From positions 1-64,000 of the forward strand of contig FNCM01000005.1 in NCBI GenBank assembly GCA_900100835.1: a DNA stretch of 64,000 nucleotides, written 5' to 3'. The DNA is from Selenomonas sp. WCT3. GTDB taxonomy: Bacteria; Bacillota; Negativicutes; Selenomonadales; Selenomonadaceae. Under the pieces are notes generated by a model. That model had not been told where the DNA came from, did no database searches, and saw only the letters and a list, made by a program, of their open reading frames with translations. Positions 27,639 through 35,995 of the stretch are shown here, in pieces (positions within the stretch are counted from its first letter, which is position 1; the number at the start of each line of letters is the position of its first letter). A program made the translations under genes and the position numbers.

Positions 27639-28089
27639 CGGTTTCCTCCATAATCTTTTTCAGCAATCCTTCCAGTTTTGCCTGGTACTGTAAGTTGTCC
27701 TCCACGGATCGCTTCCGTGGCCCTTTCCAATGACTTTTACTCGAAGCGCGGCGTGCCTTCTTCCCCAGATGGCGTTCCATCAGCAGCCGCTCGATATTTT
27801 CATTGGTATACTGCCAGCCATTCTGGTGAATAGCATACGCCTTCTTGCCCAAAGCCATGGCTGCCACTCCATAATCCTGCGTAACCACCAAATCGCCAGA
27901 CCGGCAGCAATTGACCAGTGCAAAGTCCACCGCATCGGCTCCCGCGCCGATTATCTTTACCTCGCTATAAGCAGACTGCAGGATGTGATTGGTATCGCAT
28001 AGCAAAACCACTGGCACCGAATATTTTGCCGCCACTTCTTCTGTTTCCTTGACCACCGGGCAGGCATCTGCATCGACAAATATTTTCAT
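27631..28089 (-). CDS. YaiI/YqxD (DUF188) family protein
   Basis: The 152-residue product starts KIFVDADACPVVKETEEVA and contains GADAVDFALVNCCRSGDLVVTQDYGVAAMALGKKA, diagnostic of the YaiI/YqxD PIN-like family; a metal-dependent nuclease-like role is inferred for the fold. The ATG at 28089 overlaps the EamA stop (28086) by 4 nt. The longer upstream frame in the same register is the shadow of the transporter. Confidence 0.93.
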   Translation of the reverse strand: MKIFVDADACPVVKETEEVAAKYSVPVVLLCDTNHILQSAYSEVKIIGAGADAVDFALVNCCRSGDLVVTQDYGVAAMALGKKAYAIHQNGWQYTNENIERLLMERHLGKKARRASSKSHWKGPRKRSVEDNLQYQAKLEGLLKKIMEETDG

Positions 28090-29018
28090 AGCGAAGCTCC
28101 TTGCCTTGGATTTGCCAGGGCCAGCTTTTCTGCGGCGGTGGTGTTGCCGCCCCGCATAGCCAGCACCACCCCGCTGGCAATAAGGGCAAAACCTGGCGCA
28201 AAATAGCTGGTGATTGCCTCGCCGAGCAGGAAATGCCCCAGCAGCGTTCCCACCACCGGCTGGAAGAACATGAAAAGGCCGCCGATAGAGGCATCCATAT
28301 AGGTAAGGCCCTTGCTCCAAAGGACAAAGCCGGCAGTCGTGGAAACCACTCCCACATAGAGCACCGAGCCCCCTATCTCCGGCCGGGCCAGCGCGGCAAG
28401 ATCCGCTTCAGCAGCCAGCCACCAGAGGCCATAAGGACTCAGCGCCAAAAAGGCAATCAGCACACTGTAAAAAGTCAGGGCAAACACCGAATAGCGGCTC
28501 AGCAGCTTGAGCAATATGGACATCAGGGCCCAGGTAACGGCGGCAATACTGAGGTAGAGCCCGCCCAGCAGACTGCCGCTGCGCATATTATCGGGATCAA
28601 CCACGATGAGCAGTACCCCAACGGTGGCCAGAACCACCGACAACAAGCGGCTGAGATTGAACCGCTCATGGAGCAGCAGACAGCCAAAGACCACCATGAA
28701 CGCCGGGGTAGCTGCTGTTATAACAGACCCCATTTGCGCAGAAGTCAGCATAGTGCCGGATTCCTGGGTGACAATCGACAAAGTGTTTCCCGTAAGGGCC
28801 GAAAGCAGGAGCAGTTTCCAGTCCTTGCGCTCGATCTTCCACGAGATTTTTTGCTGGTACATGAGAAATACCAAGGGGATAAGCGCCACGCCATACCGCA
28901 TCCAGACCAAGGCCACAGGCGTAATAACCCCTGTCGTCAGCCGGACGGCGATGAACATGGCGCCCCAGATACTGCCCGCCAGTGACAACAGTACCGAGCC
29001 GATAAGCAGATTACGCAA
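28086..29018 (-). CDS. EamA/DMT-type transporter
   Basis: The 310-residue protein has ten hydrophobic segments in two five-helix repeats, typical of drug/metabolite exporters (SIWGAMFIAVRLTTGVITP; LYVGVVSTTAGFVLWSKG). The start is a TTG at 29018 because AAAGGAGGAGG lies at the right distance; no ATG fits. The substrate is unknown. It leads an EamA-YaiI-DUF1653 operon with overlapping ends. Confidence 0.9.
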   Translation of the reverse strand: MRNLLIGSVLLSLAGSIWGAMFIAVRLTTGVITPVALVWMRYGVALIPLVFLMYQQKISWKIERKDWKLLLLSALTGNTLSIVTQESGTMLTSAQMGSVITAATPAFMVVFGCLLLHERFNLSRLLSVVLATVGVLLIVVDPDNMRSGSLLGGLYLSIAAVTWALMSILLKLLSRYSVFALTFYSVLIAFLALSPYGLWWLAAEADLAALARPEIGGSVLYVGVVSTTAGFVLWSKGLTYMDASIGGLFMFFQPVVGTLLGHFLLGEAITSYFAPGFALIASGVVLAMRGGNTTAAEKLALANPRQGASL

Positions 29019-29097
29019 TAGATTCCTCCTCCTTTGTTCCTCGATTATAACGCGTTGCTGGTATAAAGTAAATCCAGCCCGCGGAATCTTGCCGGCG

Positions 29098-30435
29098 TCA
29101 GGCCAGCCAGGCTGCCAGTTTCCCCATGCGCTCCCCATAGGCCACGAACAGATCCCGGAAGGATCCGATATCCTGGCTCATGCCCACAGGGCCGAGATGG
29201 ATGATTGGCTTGCCATAAGCCTTGCCCCCCGAATAAGTCATCATGCCCTGCACCATCATGAACGTCAGCATTTCCCGGATCGCATTTTCCCCGCCACCGT
29301 GGATATACTGCTCCGTAGCAAAGGCTCCGCCCACTTTATAGGCCAGATCCAGCTTGGAGCCTTTCTCCTCGAGCCAGGTTTTCATTTTAGCGGTGACCGA
29401 AGCCATATAGGTAGGCGAGCCGAGGATAATAAGGTCTGCTTTTTCGATATATTCTGCATCCGCCTCATCGATATGAAAACAAGCAGGCTGCAATCCTGCC
29501 CTTTGCACGCCTTCGGCGATAAAGGCGGCCGCCTTTTCCGTGGTATGCGTGCGCGAATCATAGAGGATGGCCGCCAACAATGGCCCCCCCTCCTCCTGTC
29601 CGCTGCAGATTGCCGAGCCGGCAGCAAAAGTATCAAGATACATGGGCCAAACACCAGAGCTGTGGCACGCATCCAGGGAACAATGGCACAGATTGAAATA
29701 CGCTACGCCAAGATTTTTAAGCTCGTTAACGGTTTGACTGACACACGCCTCGCTGGCCCCTGCCAGATGAATGCCGCCAACCACACGAAGGACTTGCTTT
29801 CCCGTCCGCGCCTTGACGGCTGCCACCATATTCACAATTCCCCTATGGGAGCAGCCTACGACCATGCAGAGGCCATTTCCCTCCTCCAGCAACAGGCAGA
29901 CCTCATCGGTAAAGGAATCCGGTTCCTTCGCTGCCCCACGCACAAATTTTTCAGGGATATGCTCAAAGTCCGTCGTTCGCGCAAAACCAGTGAAGAGGGT
30001 TGCATGATTGTCCAGCCTTATCATATCCTGGCATTCGCGCTGCTCGATACCCCAGGCAGCCAGATTGTCCGCCGTAAAGCCGCAGCCCTTATACAGGTAT
30101 TCATCCTTCTCCCGATCATAGGAATACTTCTCCTGCCAGAAATCCGGGCCGGTATAAAGCACCTTGGGTTTTACGTGCGCCAGCAGCGCAGGGAACCCCC
30201 CCGCATGGTCATAATGGGAGTGGCTCAAGGCGACAAAATCCACGGCAGATAGGTCTACGCCCATCTTCTCCGCATTGCGCCAGGCCGCCCCGGTATGCCC
30301 GCAGTCGAAGAGGAACTTGCTCTCCGGGGTCTCGACGTAAAAGGAAAGGCCATGCTCCCCCTCCAGTTCCCAAGGCGTTTCCTCCACCCAATCATCAATC
30401 AGGACCCTTAACGTATATTTTGCTTCATATGCCAT
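29098..30435 (-). CDS. MBL-fold hydrolase fused to a flavodoxin domain
   Basis: The 445-residue protein starts with a metallo-beta-lactamase domain (about 1-265): FDCGHTGAAWRNAEKMG, the metal motif SHSHYDHAGG, and GCSHRGIVN near 195. This is the dihydropteroate-like (MJ0296) subfamily, not the flavodiiron type. From about 275 it has a flavodoxin-like domain (ILYDSRTHTTEKAAAFIAEG; GSPTYMASVTAKMKTWLEE). The start at 30435 follows GGAGG. The fusion is rare and suggests a redox reaction on a pterin-like or other small molecule; that is inference. Confidence 0.85.
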   Translation of the reverse strand: MAYEAKYTLRVLIDDWVEETPWELEGEHGLSFYVETPESKFLFDCGHTGAAWRNAEKMGVDLSAVDFVALSHSHYDHAGGFPALLAHVKPKVLYTGPDFWQEKYSYDREKDEYLYKGCGFTADNLAAWGIEQRECQDMIRLDNHATLFTGFARTTDFEHIPEKFVRGAAKEPDSFTDEVCLLLEEGNGLCMVVGCSHRGIVNMVAAVKARTGKQVLRVVGGIHLAGASEACVSQTVNELKNLGVAYFNLCHCSLDACHSSGVWPMYLDTFAAGSAICSGQEEGGPLLAAILYDSRTHTTEKAAAFIAEGVQRAGLQPACFHIDEADAEYIEKADLIILGSPTYMASVTAKMKTWLEEKGSKLDLAYKVGGAFATEQYIHGGGENAIREMLTFMMVQGMMTYSGGKAYGKPIIHLGPVGMSQDIGSFRDLFVAYGERMGKLAAWLA

Positions 30436-30620
30436 GACAAATACCTCCAATGGTAAATCAATATGTAAACATCATAAAGCATACGCCCAAAGCTGTCCAG
30501 CTCAGAACTTCTGCCACTCCCGCGAATATCTTTACTTTTCTCTTCCCGCTTCATTCCACTCCCTAACATCGTTATGCAGATCCTGCCAAGATTCCAATCA
30601 AGATTCCTGCCTCAGCTAAT

Positions 30621-30632
30621 TTGACATGTCAA
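30621..30632. repeat. TTGAC-NN-GTCAA palindrome
   Basis: TTGACATGTCAA, intergenic, 15 bp upstream of the -35 of the SMR leader promoter. Confidence 0.65.
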
Positions 30633-30647
30633 AAAATCAAATCACGG

Positions 30648-30676
30648 TTGACATCCATCAGCCTATTTGCTAGAAT
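30648..30676 (+). promoter_or_regulatory. Promoter of the SMR leader
   Basis: TTGACA (30648-30653), a 17-bp spacer and TAGAAT (30671-30676); transcription should start near 30683. Confidence 0.75.
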
Positions 30677-30682
30677 CAATAC

Positions 30683-30792
30683 TCGTATCGGACGGCAAGC
30701 AATCGCCTGCTTGCCAGATAAGGTGTCCATAGACACTGGAACGGGTTATTCAGGCCAGATAAGATCGCATTCTTATCTGGCCTTATTTTTTT
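30683..30792 (+). ncRNA. Structured 5' leader with alternative terminator (candidate riboswitch)
   Basis: The leader ends in a strong terminator: GCCAGATAAG (30754-30763) pairs with CTTATCTGGC (30772-30781), then a T run. An identical GCCAGATAAG occurs upstream at 30713-30722 and can pair with the same 3' arm as an antiterminator. That copy also overlaps the 3' arm of a first hairpin GGCAAGCA/TGCTTGCC (30694-30715). Another helix is GTGTC-cata-GACAC. Three mutually exclusive structures before an SMR exporter suggest a riboswitch or attenuator. It does not show the motifs of ykkC guanidine classes that I know. Confidence 0.6.
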
Positions 30793-30811
30793 TCGAAAGG
30801 ATTTTAAACAC

Positions 30812-31141
30812 ATGCTAAAAGGTTATCTTCTGCTCGCCATCGCTATCGCCCTAGAAATTGTTTCCACCTCTATGCTGAAAGCCTCCTGCGGTTTTACCAA
30901 ACTAATGCCCAGCGTTGCTTTCATAGCGGGAATGGGAACCTGTTTCTACATTTTTTCCAAATCCTTGCTGCTGCTCCCCCTGGGCATTGCCTATGCAATA
31001 TGGGCTGGCGTCGGGACAGCTCTTACGGCGCTGGTGGCGGTATTTATCTAGCATGAACAGATGGACCTTACCACCGGCTTGGGCATCTTGTTCATCATCA
31101 TAGGAGTGATCCTGTTAAACATCCGCAGCATCACCAGTTGA
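30812..31141 (+). pseudogene. SMR family multidrug/guanidinium exporter with in-frame stop
   Basis: SMR proteins are about 105-110 residues with four helices. The frame has helices 1-3 (LLLAIAIALEIVSTSMLKAS; LLLPLGIAYAIWAGVGTALTAL) but ends at a TAG (31049-31051) after VAVFI. In the same frame the rest continues HEQMDLTTGLGILFIIIGVI to a TGA at 31141, giving the full 109-codon length. The stop is probably a one-base change of a Trp or Tyr codon. The catalytic Glu (AIALEIVSTS) is intact. An adjacent TetR relic is convergent, as in many SMR loci. Confidence 0.8.
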
Positions 31142-31151
31142 TAGCGGCACA

Positions 31152-31424
31152 TCATCCCAGCCAGGACGCCCCATAGCGCATCATGCCCTGCACCACCATG
31201 CGCATCAACATTCCCCCGCTAGCTTCAATGGTCAATTCTTCATCATGGGTCCTGATACAATTCCAGCAAACAACAATCTTCAGGTACATATCCCGCCAGT
31301 CATCCTCGGTTTGTATTTTCTCTGGCTCGATAATCCCCTGCTGGGTAAGCTGGACGTATATTTCGTTGGCCAGCTCATGCTTGTCCTTATAGCAGCGATA
31401 GAAGGTTTGCTTGCTGACCTCCGC
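31152..31424 (-). pseudogene. TetR-family regulator remnant
   Basis: The minus strand codes for EVSKQTFYRCYKDKHELANE and then a TetR-like C-terminal domain ending MRMVVQGMMRYGASWLG. The N-terminal half of the helix-turn-helix (about 30 residues) is missing, and the frame upstream reads into unrelated sequence near 31430. Convergent with the broken SMR gene. Confidence 0.7.
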
Positions 31425-31485
31425 AGGCGAATTGCCTCCCAGGGCAGGTATTCTATGGAGACGCTTCTTCCTAAGACAATATTGC

Positions 31486-32276
31486 TTAGTAGCAAAGGCT
31501 TTCACCATCGCCAGGCATATCATAGTCTTCCACATGACGGGCCATGAGCAGGGAACGCATCGTATGACGGGTAATGGTAGCGTGAGCAACATTATCCAAA
31601 TGCGTAAGATAAAGTCTAGCCTGCGGTGCTTCCATGGCCACAGACCAAACATCCTCATCATTCATAATCAAACGGCCATTTTCTACCAATTCAGCAGCAG
31701 AACAGTTAAGGGCAATAACCTCCGGGCTGAACTTGCGAATATTTTCCTGCACTTCAGGATACCAAACTGTATCCCCAGCCAGGTAGAATGTTTTCTCCTT
31801 AGGAGAGGTAAACATGATCCCCATGGCTTCACCACAAGGAACTACAGTGCCATGACGAGCAGGCACCTGCGTCAGCCTTGCCGCACCAAAATCCATCCCC
31901 TCACGGGAAAGGACGATAATCTTCCTAAAGCCAGATTTCTCGAAAACAGCTGCATCTTCCTCATTTTGACAGATGACTGGTACATTTTTGTCTAAGGGAG
32001 CCCCCACTGTGCCATCCATTGCCATATCAATGTGGTCCGGATGAATATGCGTTACCACATAATAATCACCCCCTGCAATATTTCTTCCACGGACATGGGC
32101 AGGTCATAAAAGGGCATAGCCATGTTCTCCTTTACAGGATCTGGCACATGGAAGGGCATCCCCGGTATGTCAACAAACGACAGCACATGTTTGGGTGACA
32201 GCCATGGGTCAATCAAAAAGGTCTTGCCGGCAAATTCCAAACGGTTGGTGGCATTACGTATCTGTGTCAATTTCAT
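31486..32276 (-). pseudogene. MBL-fold hydrolase with a frameshift
   Basis: The first part starts MKLTQIRNATNRLEFAGKTF and runs to ILQGVIIMW, then stop. A second frame begins at the metal motif VVTHIHPDHID and continues to DMPGDGESLCY. The natural sequence would read LQG-V-DYYVVTHIHPDH, so about one base is missing near the five-C run (plus strand 32069-32073). Together the parts cover an MBL hydrolase of about 262 residues. AGGAG precedes the ATG. A sequencing error in the homopolymer is possible. Confidence 0.75.
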
Positions 32277-32418
32277 GTAAAAAACTCCTCTCACACATAG
32301 ATTGCTGACTTATCTCTTACTGCTATTCTAACAATCGAATAATCCGTCAACAAGCAAATGCTTCGGCACTTGCCGCAACCATTCTGTTGCGGTAAACTAA
32401 AACTAGGAGGTGTTTCCC

Positions 32419-33342
32419 ATGAATCAAAAACAGCTGGAATACTTCATCGAGGCCTATCGCAGCCGCAATATTCAAGCTGCGGCTGATAAACTATATGTCA
32501 GCCGTCAGGGCATCAGCAAAATCATCCGCCAGTTGGAAAAAGAGCTTGGTCAAGTTCTTTTTACCCGCACACCACGCGGTCTGGAACCAACAGATTATGC
32601 CACCACACTGCTTCCCCATGCCCAGCGTCTTTTGGAAGATTATCGCTATATCGAGGGCATGAATACCCTGGCCTCCCAGTCAAAAAGCGTCGTTACCATT
32701 TATGCCCTTGACCATATCCTGACCTACCTGGGTGCCAATTTCCTGCTGGACTTCCATGCGGCCCACCCCGATATTATCCTCAGCGTTGTGGATACCACAG
32801 ATGATGCTGCCCTCGACGGCCTTGCCGCCAAGAAATGCAATTTCGCCATAGTGACAGGCCCTTTGGACAACAGCCGTTTCCAGGGTGATGAGCTATTCTT
32901 TTCTCGATACTGTGTCCGTCTCCATAAAAACCATCCCCTGGCCGCCAAACAAGAACTATGCTATGCCGATTTGGATGGAGAAACCATCATCAGCAAAGGC
33001 CGGGCTTATCAATGTTTCCGGGATAACATTGACCGGCACATTCTCCTGCCAGGGCTGAATGTAAAGATTCTTGGCGAAACAGCAGATGAATCAATCATCA
33101 CGGAACTGGTGGCTCAGAATCACGCCATCAACATCGGCTACGATTATGCAGCAGTTTTAAATACCCATGAGGATATCGTTCTTCGCCCTTTGGGTGAAGG
33201 CACAGAAAAAGGACAGAGTGTTTACCTTATCACGGATAAATACACTCTGCCCACAACGGCCAGCAAGAAATTCCGTCAGTTTATCTTGGATTGGCTGCCA
33301 GCAAGCGGCAAACACATCGTTTTACCTAGCTTTTCCCATTAG
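32419..33342 (+). CDS. LysR-family regulator
   Basis: The 307-residue product starts MNQKQLEYFIEAYRSRNIQA and has the LysR winged helix-turn-helix (AADKLYVSRQGISKIIRQLEKELG), a linker, and a substrate-binding-type C-terminal domain. The ATG at 32419 follows AGGAGGTG. It is divergent from the frame-shifted MBL gene, the usual arrangement for a LysR regulator and its target. Confidence 0.93.
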   Translation: MNQKQLEYFIEAYRSRNIQAAADKLYVSRQGISKIIRQLEKELGQVLFTRTPRGLEPTDYATTLLPHAQRLLEDYRYIEGMNTLASQSKSVVTIYALDHILTYLGANFLLDFHAAHPDIILSVVDTTDDAALDGLAAKKCNFAIVTGPLDNSRFQGDELFFSRYCVRLHKNHPLAAKQELCYADLDGETIISKGRAYQCFRDNIDRHILLPGLNVKILGETADESIITELVAQNHAINIGYDYAAVLNTHEDIVLRPLGEGTEKGQSVYLITDKYTLPTTASKKFRQFILDWLPASGKHIVLPSFSH

Positions 33343-33366
33343 TTTAGCTCGGACTACACCGTTTTC

Positions 33367-33492
33367 TCAGGAATGACTGATCTGCAGCTTCCTGGTCAAA
33401 TCAGACTGACTGTTCCTGTAGAGAAACAGGGCCAAGATACCGCTGAAGAGGCTGGCTATCGGCGGCATTTTCGAAAAGATTTCTGAATGCAT
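33367..33492 (-). CDS. Possible 41-residue small membrane protein
   Basis: AAGGAG lies 5-6 nt before an ATG at 33492. The product MHSEIFSKMPPIASLFSGIL continues LALFLYRN... to QISHS and has one hydrophobic helix. PIASLF-x-x-LALFLYR vaguely resembles the first helix of membrane pyrophosphatases, so a relic is possible. Support is only the ribosome site. Confidence 0.25.
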   Translation of the reverse strand: MHSEIFSKMPPIASLFSGILALFLYRNSQSDLTRKLQISHS

Positions 33493-33520
33493 ACAATCTC
33501 CTTCAGCAGCCCGGGCATAC

Positions 33521-33560
33521 AAAAAGGCCCGGGTTCTGCATTTAATACAGAATCCGGGCT
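33521..33560 (-). terminator. Terminator downstream of the CoA-disulfide-reductase-like gene
   Basis: GCCCGGGTTCTG (33527-33538) pairs with CAGAATCCGGGCT (33548-33560) around CATTTAATA; on the minus strand a TTTTT follows. Confidence 0.8.
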
Positions 33561-33671
33561 CACCCGACACCTTATCCGACAGGCGGCCTGCAGGAAATCC
33601 TGCTATCCCCCGTGCTACGGCACTCTGTCCTCCGGTGACCAATATATGGATAGTATATTAACAGCAAAGCA

Positions 33672-33683
33672 TTGACATGTCAA
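33672..33683. repeat. TTGAC-NN-GTCAA palindrome
   Basis: TTGACATGTCAA, 17 bp after the CoA-disulfide-reductase-like stop. Confidence 0.65.
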
Positions 33684-33699
33684 TCCTCTTTGTTGTCGT

Positions 33700-35352
33700 T
33701 TAGGGCAAAATTCCCTGCAGATAGGTAAAACCACCCATCATATTGCGAACCTCAAAGCCTGACTGCTTCAGCATACGTTCCATGAAATATCCGTTCATGC
33801 CAATTTTGCAGATGACCACCAGAGGCCGTTTTTTATCCAGCTTATCCAGCTGTTCCCGCATTTTGGCTGCCGGGATATTGATTGCTCCCTCTACATGGCC
33901 TGCCGCAAACATTTCCGGCGGACGCACATCGATGATCAATGCCCCCCGTTCCTGTTCTGCCGCCAGTTCCACCGGCAACAGGGGATTGGTCAGGCCCTGC
34001 AGGATGTTATCGCCATAGTATCCGGCCATATTCACCGGGTCTTTGGCTGAAGAGAAGGGCGGCGCATAGGCAAGCTCCAAATCTTCCAAATCATACACCG
34101 TGCCGCCTAAACGCAAAACAGCAACCAATACATCAATCCGCTTATCCACGCCCTTTTTACCAATTGCCTGGGCACCAAGGACCTTGCCATCCTGCAGGCT
34201 GAACAGCACTTTAAGGGCGAAGGGCTCCGCCTGGGGATAATAGGACGCATGGTCATTGGGATAAGTGATGGTATAACGATAGTCCTTGCCATAAACAAGC
34301 CCCGCCTGCTGCAGGGCCCGCTCGTTTTTGCCGGTAGCGGCAGCAGTCAAAGAAAAGACCTTGAGCACTGAACTACCCACCACACCGGCATACTTGCGTT
34401 TTTTGCCGGCAATATTGTCAGCGGCCAGCCGCCCCTGACGGTTGGCGGGACCAGCCAAAGGCAGCGCCGCCTTCTTCCCCGTCAGGCCGTCAAAGGTCAT
34501 CACCGCATCACCTACGGCAAAGACTGCCGGGGCGCTGGTCTGCATATATTCATCAACTAAAATATGCCCCCTTTCCCCCAGCTCGATGCCACTATCCTGC
34601 AGGAATGCCGTATCCGGGCGCACGCCGATGGCCAGCACCACAAAATCAGCCGTCAACACCTCCTGAGGAAATTTAACGCCAATGGTGCCATCCTCATGAT
34701 GAAGGAATTCCTGTACGCCCTGCTCCAACAGCAGCTTCACGCCGTTCTGGCGCAGTTCAGCTTCTGCCAGGGCTGACATATCCGTATCAAAGGGAGCCAG
34801 AATATGGGGTGTTGCTTCCACCAATGTCACGGACAGGCCCTGGGCCTGCAGATTCTCCGCCGCTTCCACGCCGATGAAACCGCCGCCGACCACCACGGCA
34901 CGCCCCTGAGGATAATCCCCGGCCAGCTTCTTCAAAACCGCAGCATCTGGTACATTGCGCAGGGTTACAATGCGTTCATGGTCGATGCCCGGAATCGGCG
35001 GCCGCAGGGGCTGGACACCCGGAGACAGCAGCAGGGCATCATAGCTTTCCGGATATTCTTCCTCCCCATGGCGAATGACTACCTGACGGGCTGCCGTATC
35101 CACCTTTGTGACTTCGCTCTGCACCCGCACATCCACATGAAAAAGCCCGCGGAATTTGGCCGGTGTCATCACCAGCAAATCTTCCTGCCGAGGAATAACG
35201 CCCCCTACATAATAGGGCAGGCCGCAATTAGCAAAGGAAATATCGCCGCCACGCTCCACCAGAATGATTTCTGCCCCTTCGTCCAACCGCCGCAGACGGG
35301 CAGCTGCCGTAGCACCGCCTGCCACGCCACCAACTACGATATATTTTGCCAT
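33700..35352 (-). CDS. CoA-disulfide-reductase-like flavoprotein with rhodanese domain
   Basis: The 550-residue enzyme starts with an FAD Rossmann fold (YIVVGGVAGGATAAARLRRL), has the redox cysteine in ISFANCGLPYYVGG (near 43), an NAD(P)H-binding GGGFIGVEAAENL (near 157) and a dimer domain. A C-terminal rhodanese domain (about 450-550) has DVRPPEMFAAGHVEGAINIP and a catalytic Cys in VICKIGMNGY. This matches CoADR-RHD type enzymes, which handle CoA-disulfides, persulfide or polysulfide in the cytoplasm. The start at 35352 follows GGAGGTATGATT. Confidence 0.93.
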   Translation of the reverse strand: MAKYIVVGGVAGGATAAARLRRLDEGAEIILVERGGDISFANCGLPYYVGGVIPRQEDLLVMTPAKFRGLFHVDVRVQSEVTKVDTAARQVVIRHGEEEYPESYDALLLSPGVQPLRPPIPGIDHERIVTLRNVPDAAVLKKLAGDYPQGRAVVVGGGFIGVEAAENLQAQGLSVTLVEATPHILAPFDTDMSALAEAELRQNGVKLLLEQGVQEFLHHEDGTIGVKFPQEVLTADFVVLAIGVRPDTAFLQDSGIELGERGHILVDEYMQTSAPAVFAVGDAVMTFDGLTGKKAALPLAGPANRQGRLAADNIAGKKRKYAGVVGSSVLKVFSLTAAATGKNERALQQAGLVYGKDYRYTITYPNDHASYYPQAEPFALKVLFSLQDGKVLGAQAIGKKGVDKRIDVLVAVLRLGGTVYDLEDLELAYAPPFSSAKDPVNMAGYYGDNILQGLTNPLLPVELAAEQERGALIIDVRPPEMFAAGHVEGAINIPAAKMREQLDKLDKKRPLVVICKIGMNGYFMERMLKQSGFEVRNMMGGFTYLQGILP

Positions 35353-35490
35353 AATCATACCTCCAAACGAATATCAATTTCTCGAAGTTGTTATGATTAT
35401 AGCAATTTACCGGATAATCGTTCGTGATTCAATCACTTTGCTCAGTATAATAGATCATATCATTATACTCTGAAATATACTGCGCAGCCT

Positions 35491-35523
35491 AAAAGCGGCC
35501 GTACTGTTTATACGGCCGCTTTT
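35491..35523. terminator. Strong hairpin between the reductase gene and the chromate-transporter relic
   Basis: AAAAGCGGCCGTA (35491-35503) and TACGGCCGCTTTT (35511-35523) form a perfect 13-bp stem with A/T flanks, usable in both directions. Confidence 0.8.
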
Positions 35524-35543
35524 AGTGTTTTCTCGTGTACATA

Positions 35544-35735
35544 TCAATGCATAGTCTGCTGGATTATGCCCAGCACTAAACCGGCTATGCCCGTGCCAGC
35601 CAATAGCTTTATCACGCCGACTTTCCTGCGCACAGCCACGATTGAGGCCAGCAGGATGATTACCCCCAAGGGATCAATGGTGGTCAAGTCTTCGGGCAGG
35701 AATGCCCCATAGCCTTTACCCCTACTGGTCCAACA
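35544..35735 (-). pseudogene. C-terminal remnant of a chromate transporter
   Basis: The minus strand encodes GAFLPEDLTTIDPLGVIILL and then ASIVAVRRKVGVIKLLAGTG, ending LGIIQQTMH. It resembles the last helices of ChrA-type transporters (CHR family). No start or upstream coding part is present, so this is a relic of about 60 codons. Confidence 0.6.
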
Positions 35736-35764
35736 TTTCGCATGATACTTCCTCCTTGTTGAAT

Positions 35765-35790
35765 AAATTTTTATATCTATATAAAAATTT
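35765..35790. repeat. 26-bp AT-only palindrome
   Basis: AAATTTTTATAT-CT-ATATAAAAATTT is a perfect inverted repeat in the AT-rich region upstream of the DUF389 gene; it might be an operator or promoter element. Confidence 0.5.
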
Positions 35791-35995
35791 ATATATAGAT
35801 TTTATAAATTACCATACGCAGAATCTTCCCGGCCCTCTATTTTATTTTGAAGCAATCCATTGGACAGCAGGAAATCTAGCCTGTATCACGAAGTTATGGA
35901 GAAGCGGACGTTCCATTTTTCGTTCCCAGAAGGTATTTCATGAAGGAGCTATACGGCGTTTGAGACACGCAACGGCCATCGAAGGAGGAATATCT

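Larger units (their letters stand above)
33343..33699. other. Gene-poor stretch with a minus-strand terminator and a palindrome
   Basis: It holds a terminator for the upstream minus-strand gene, the TTGACATGTCAA repeat at 33672-33683, and one small open frame described separately. No other coding region is supported. Confidence 0.6.

Noticed and set aside
28606..30252. 548-aa plus-strand open frame over the EamA and MBL-flavodoxin genes
   Set aside because: Crosses two confident minus-strand genes and shows no recognisable domain.
30683..30792. Guanidine-I (ykkC) riboswitch for the SMR gene
   Set aside because: The conserved ykkC core sequences I know are not visible; kept only as an unclassified attenuator.
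35702..35995. N-terminal extension of the DUF389 frame
   Set aside because: No ribosome site, AT-rich non-coding character and it overlaps the chromate-transporter relic; the ATG at 35996 with GAAGGAGGAA is preferred.
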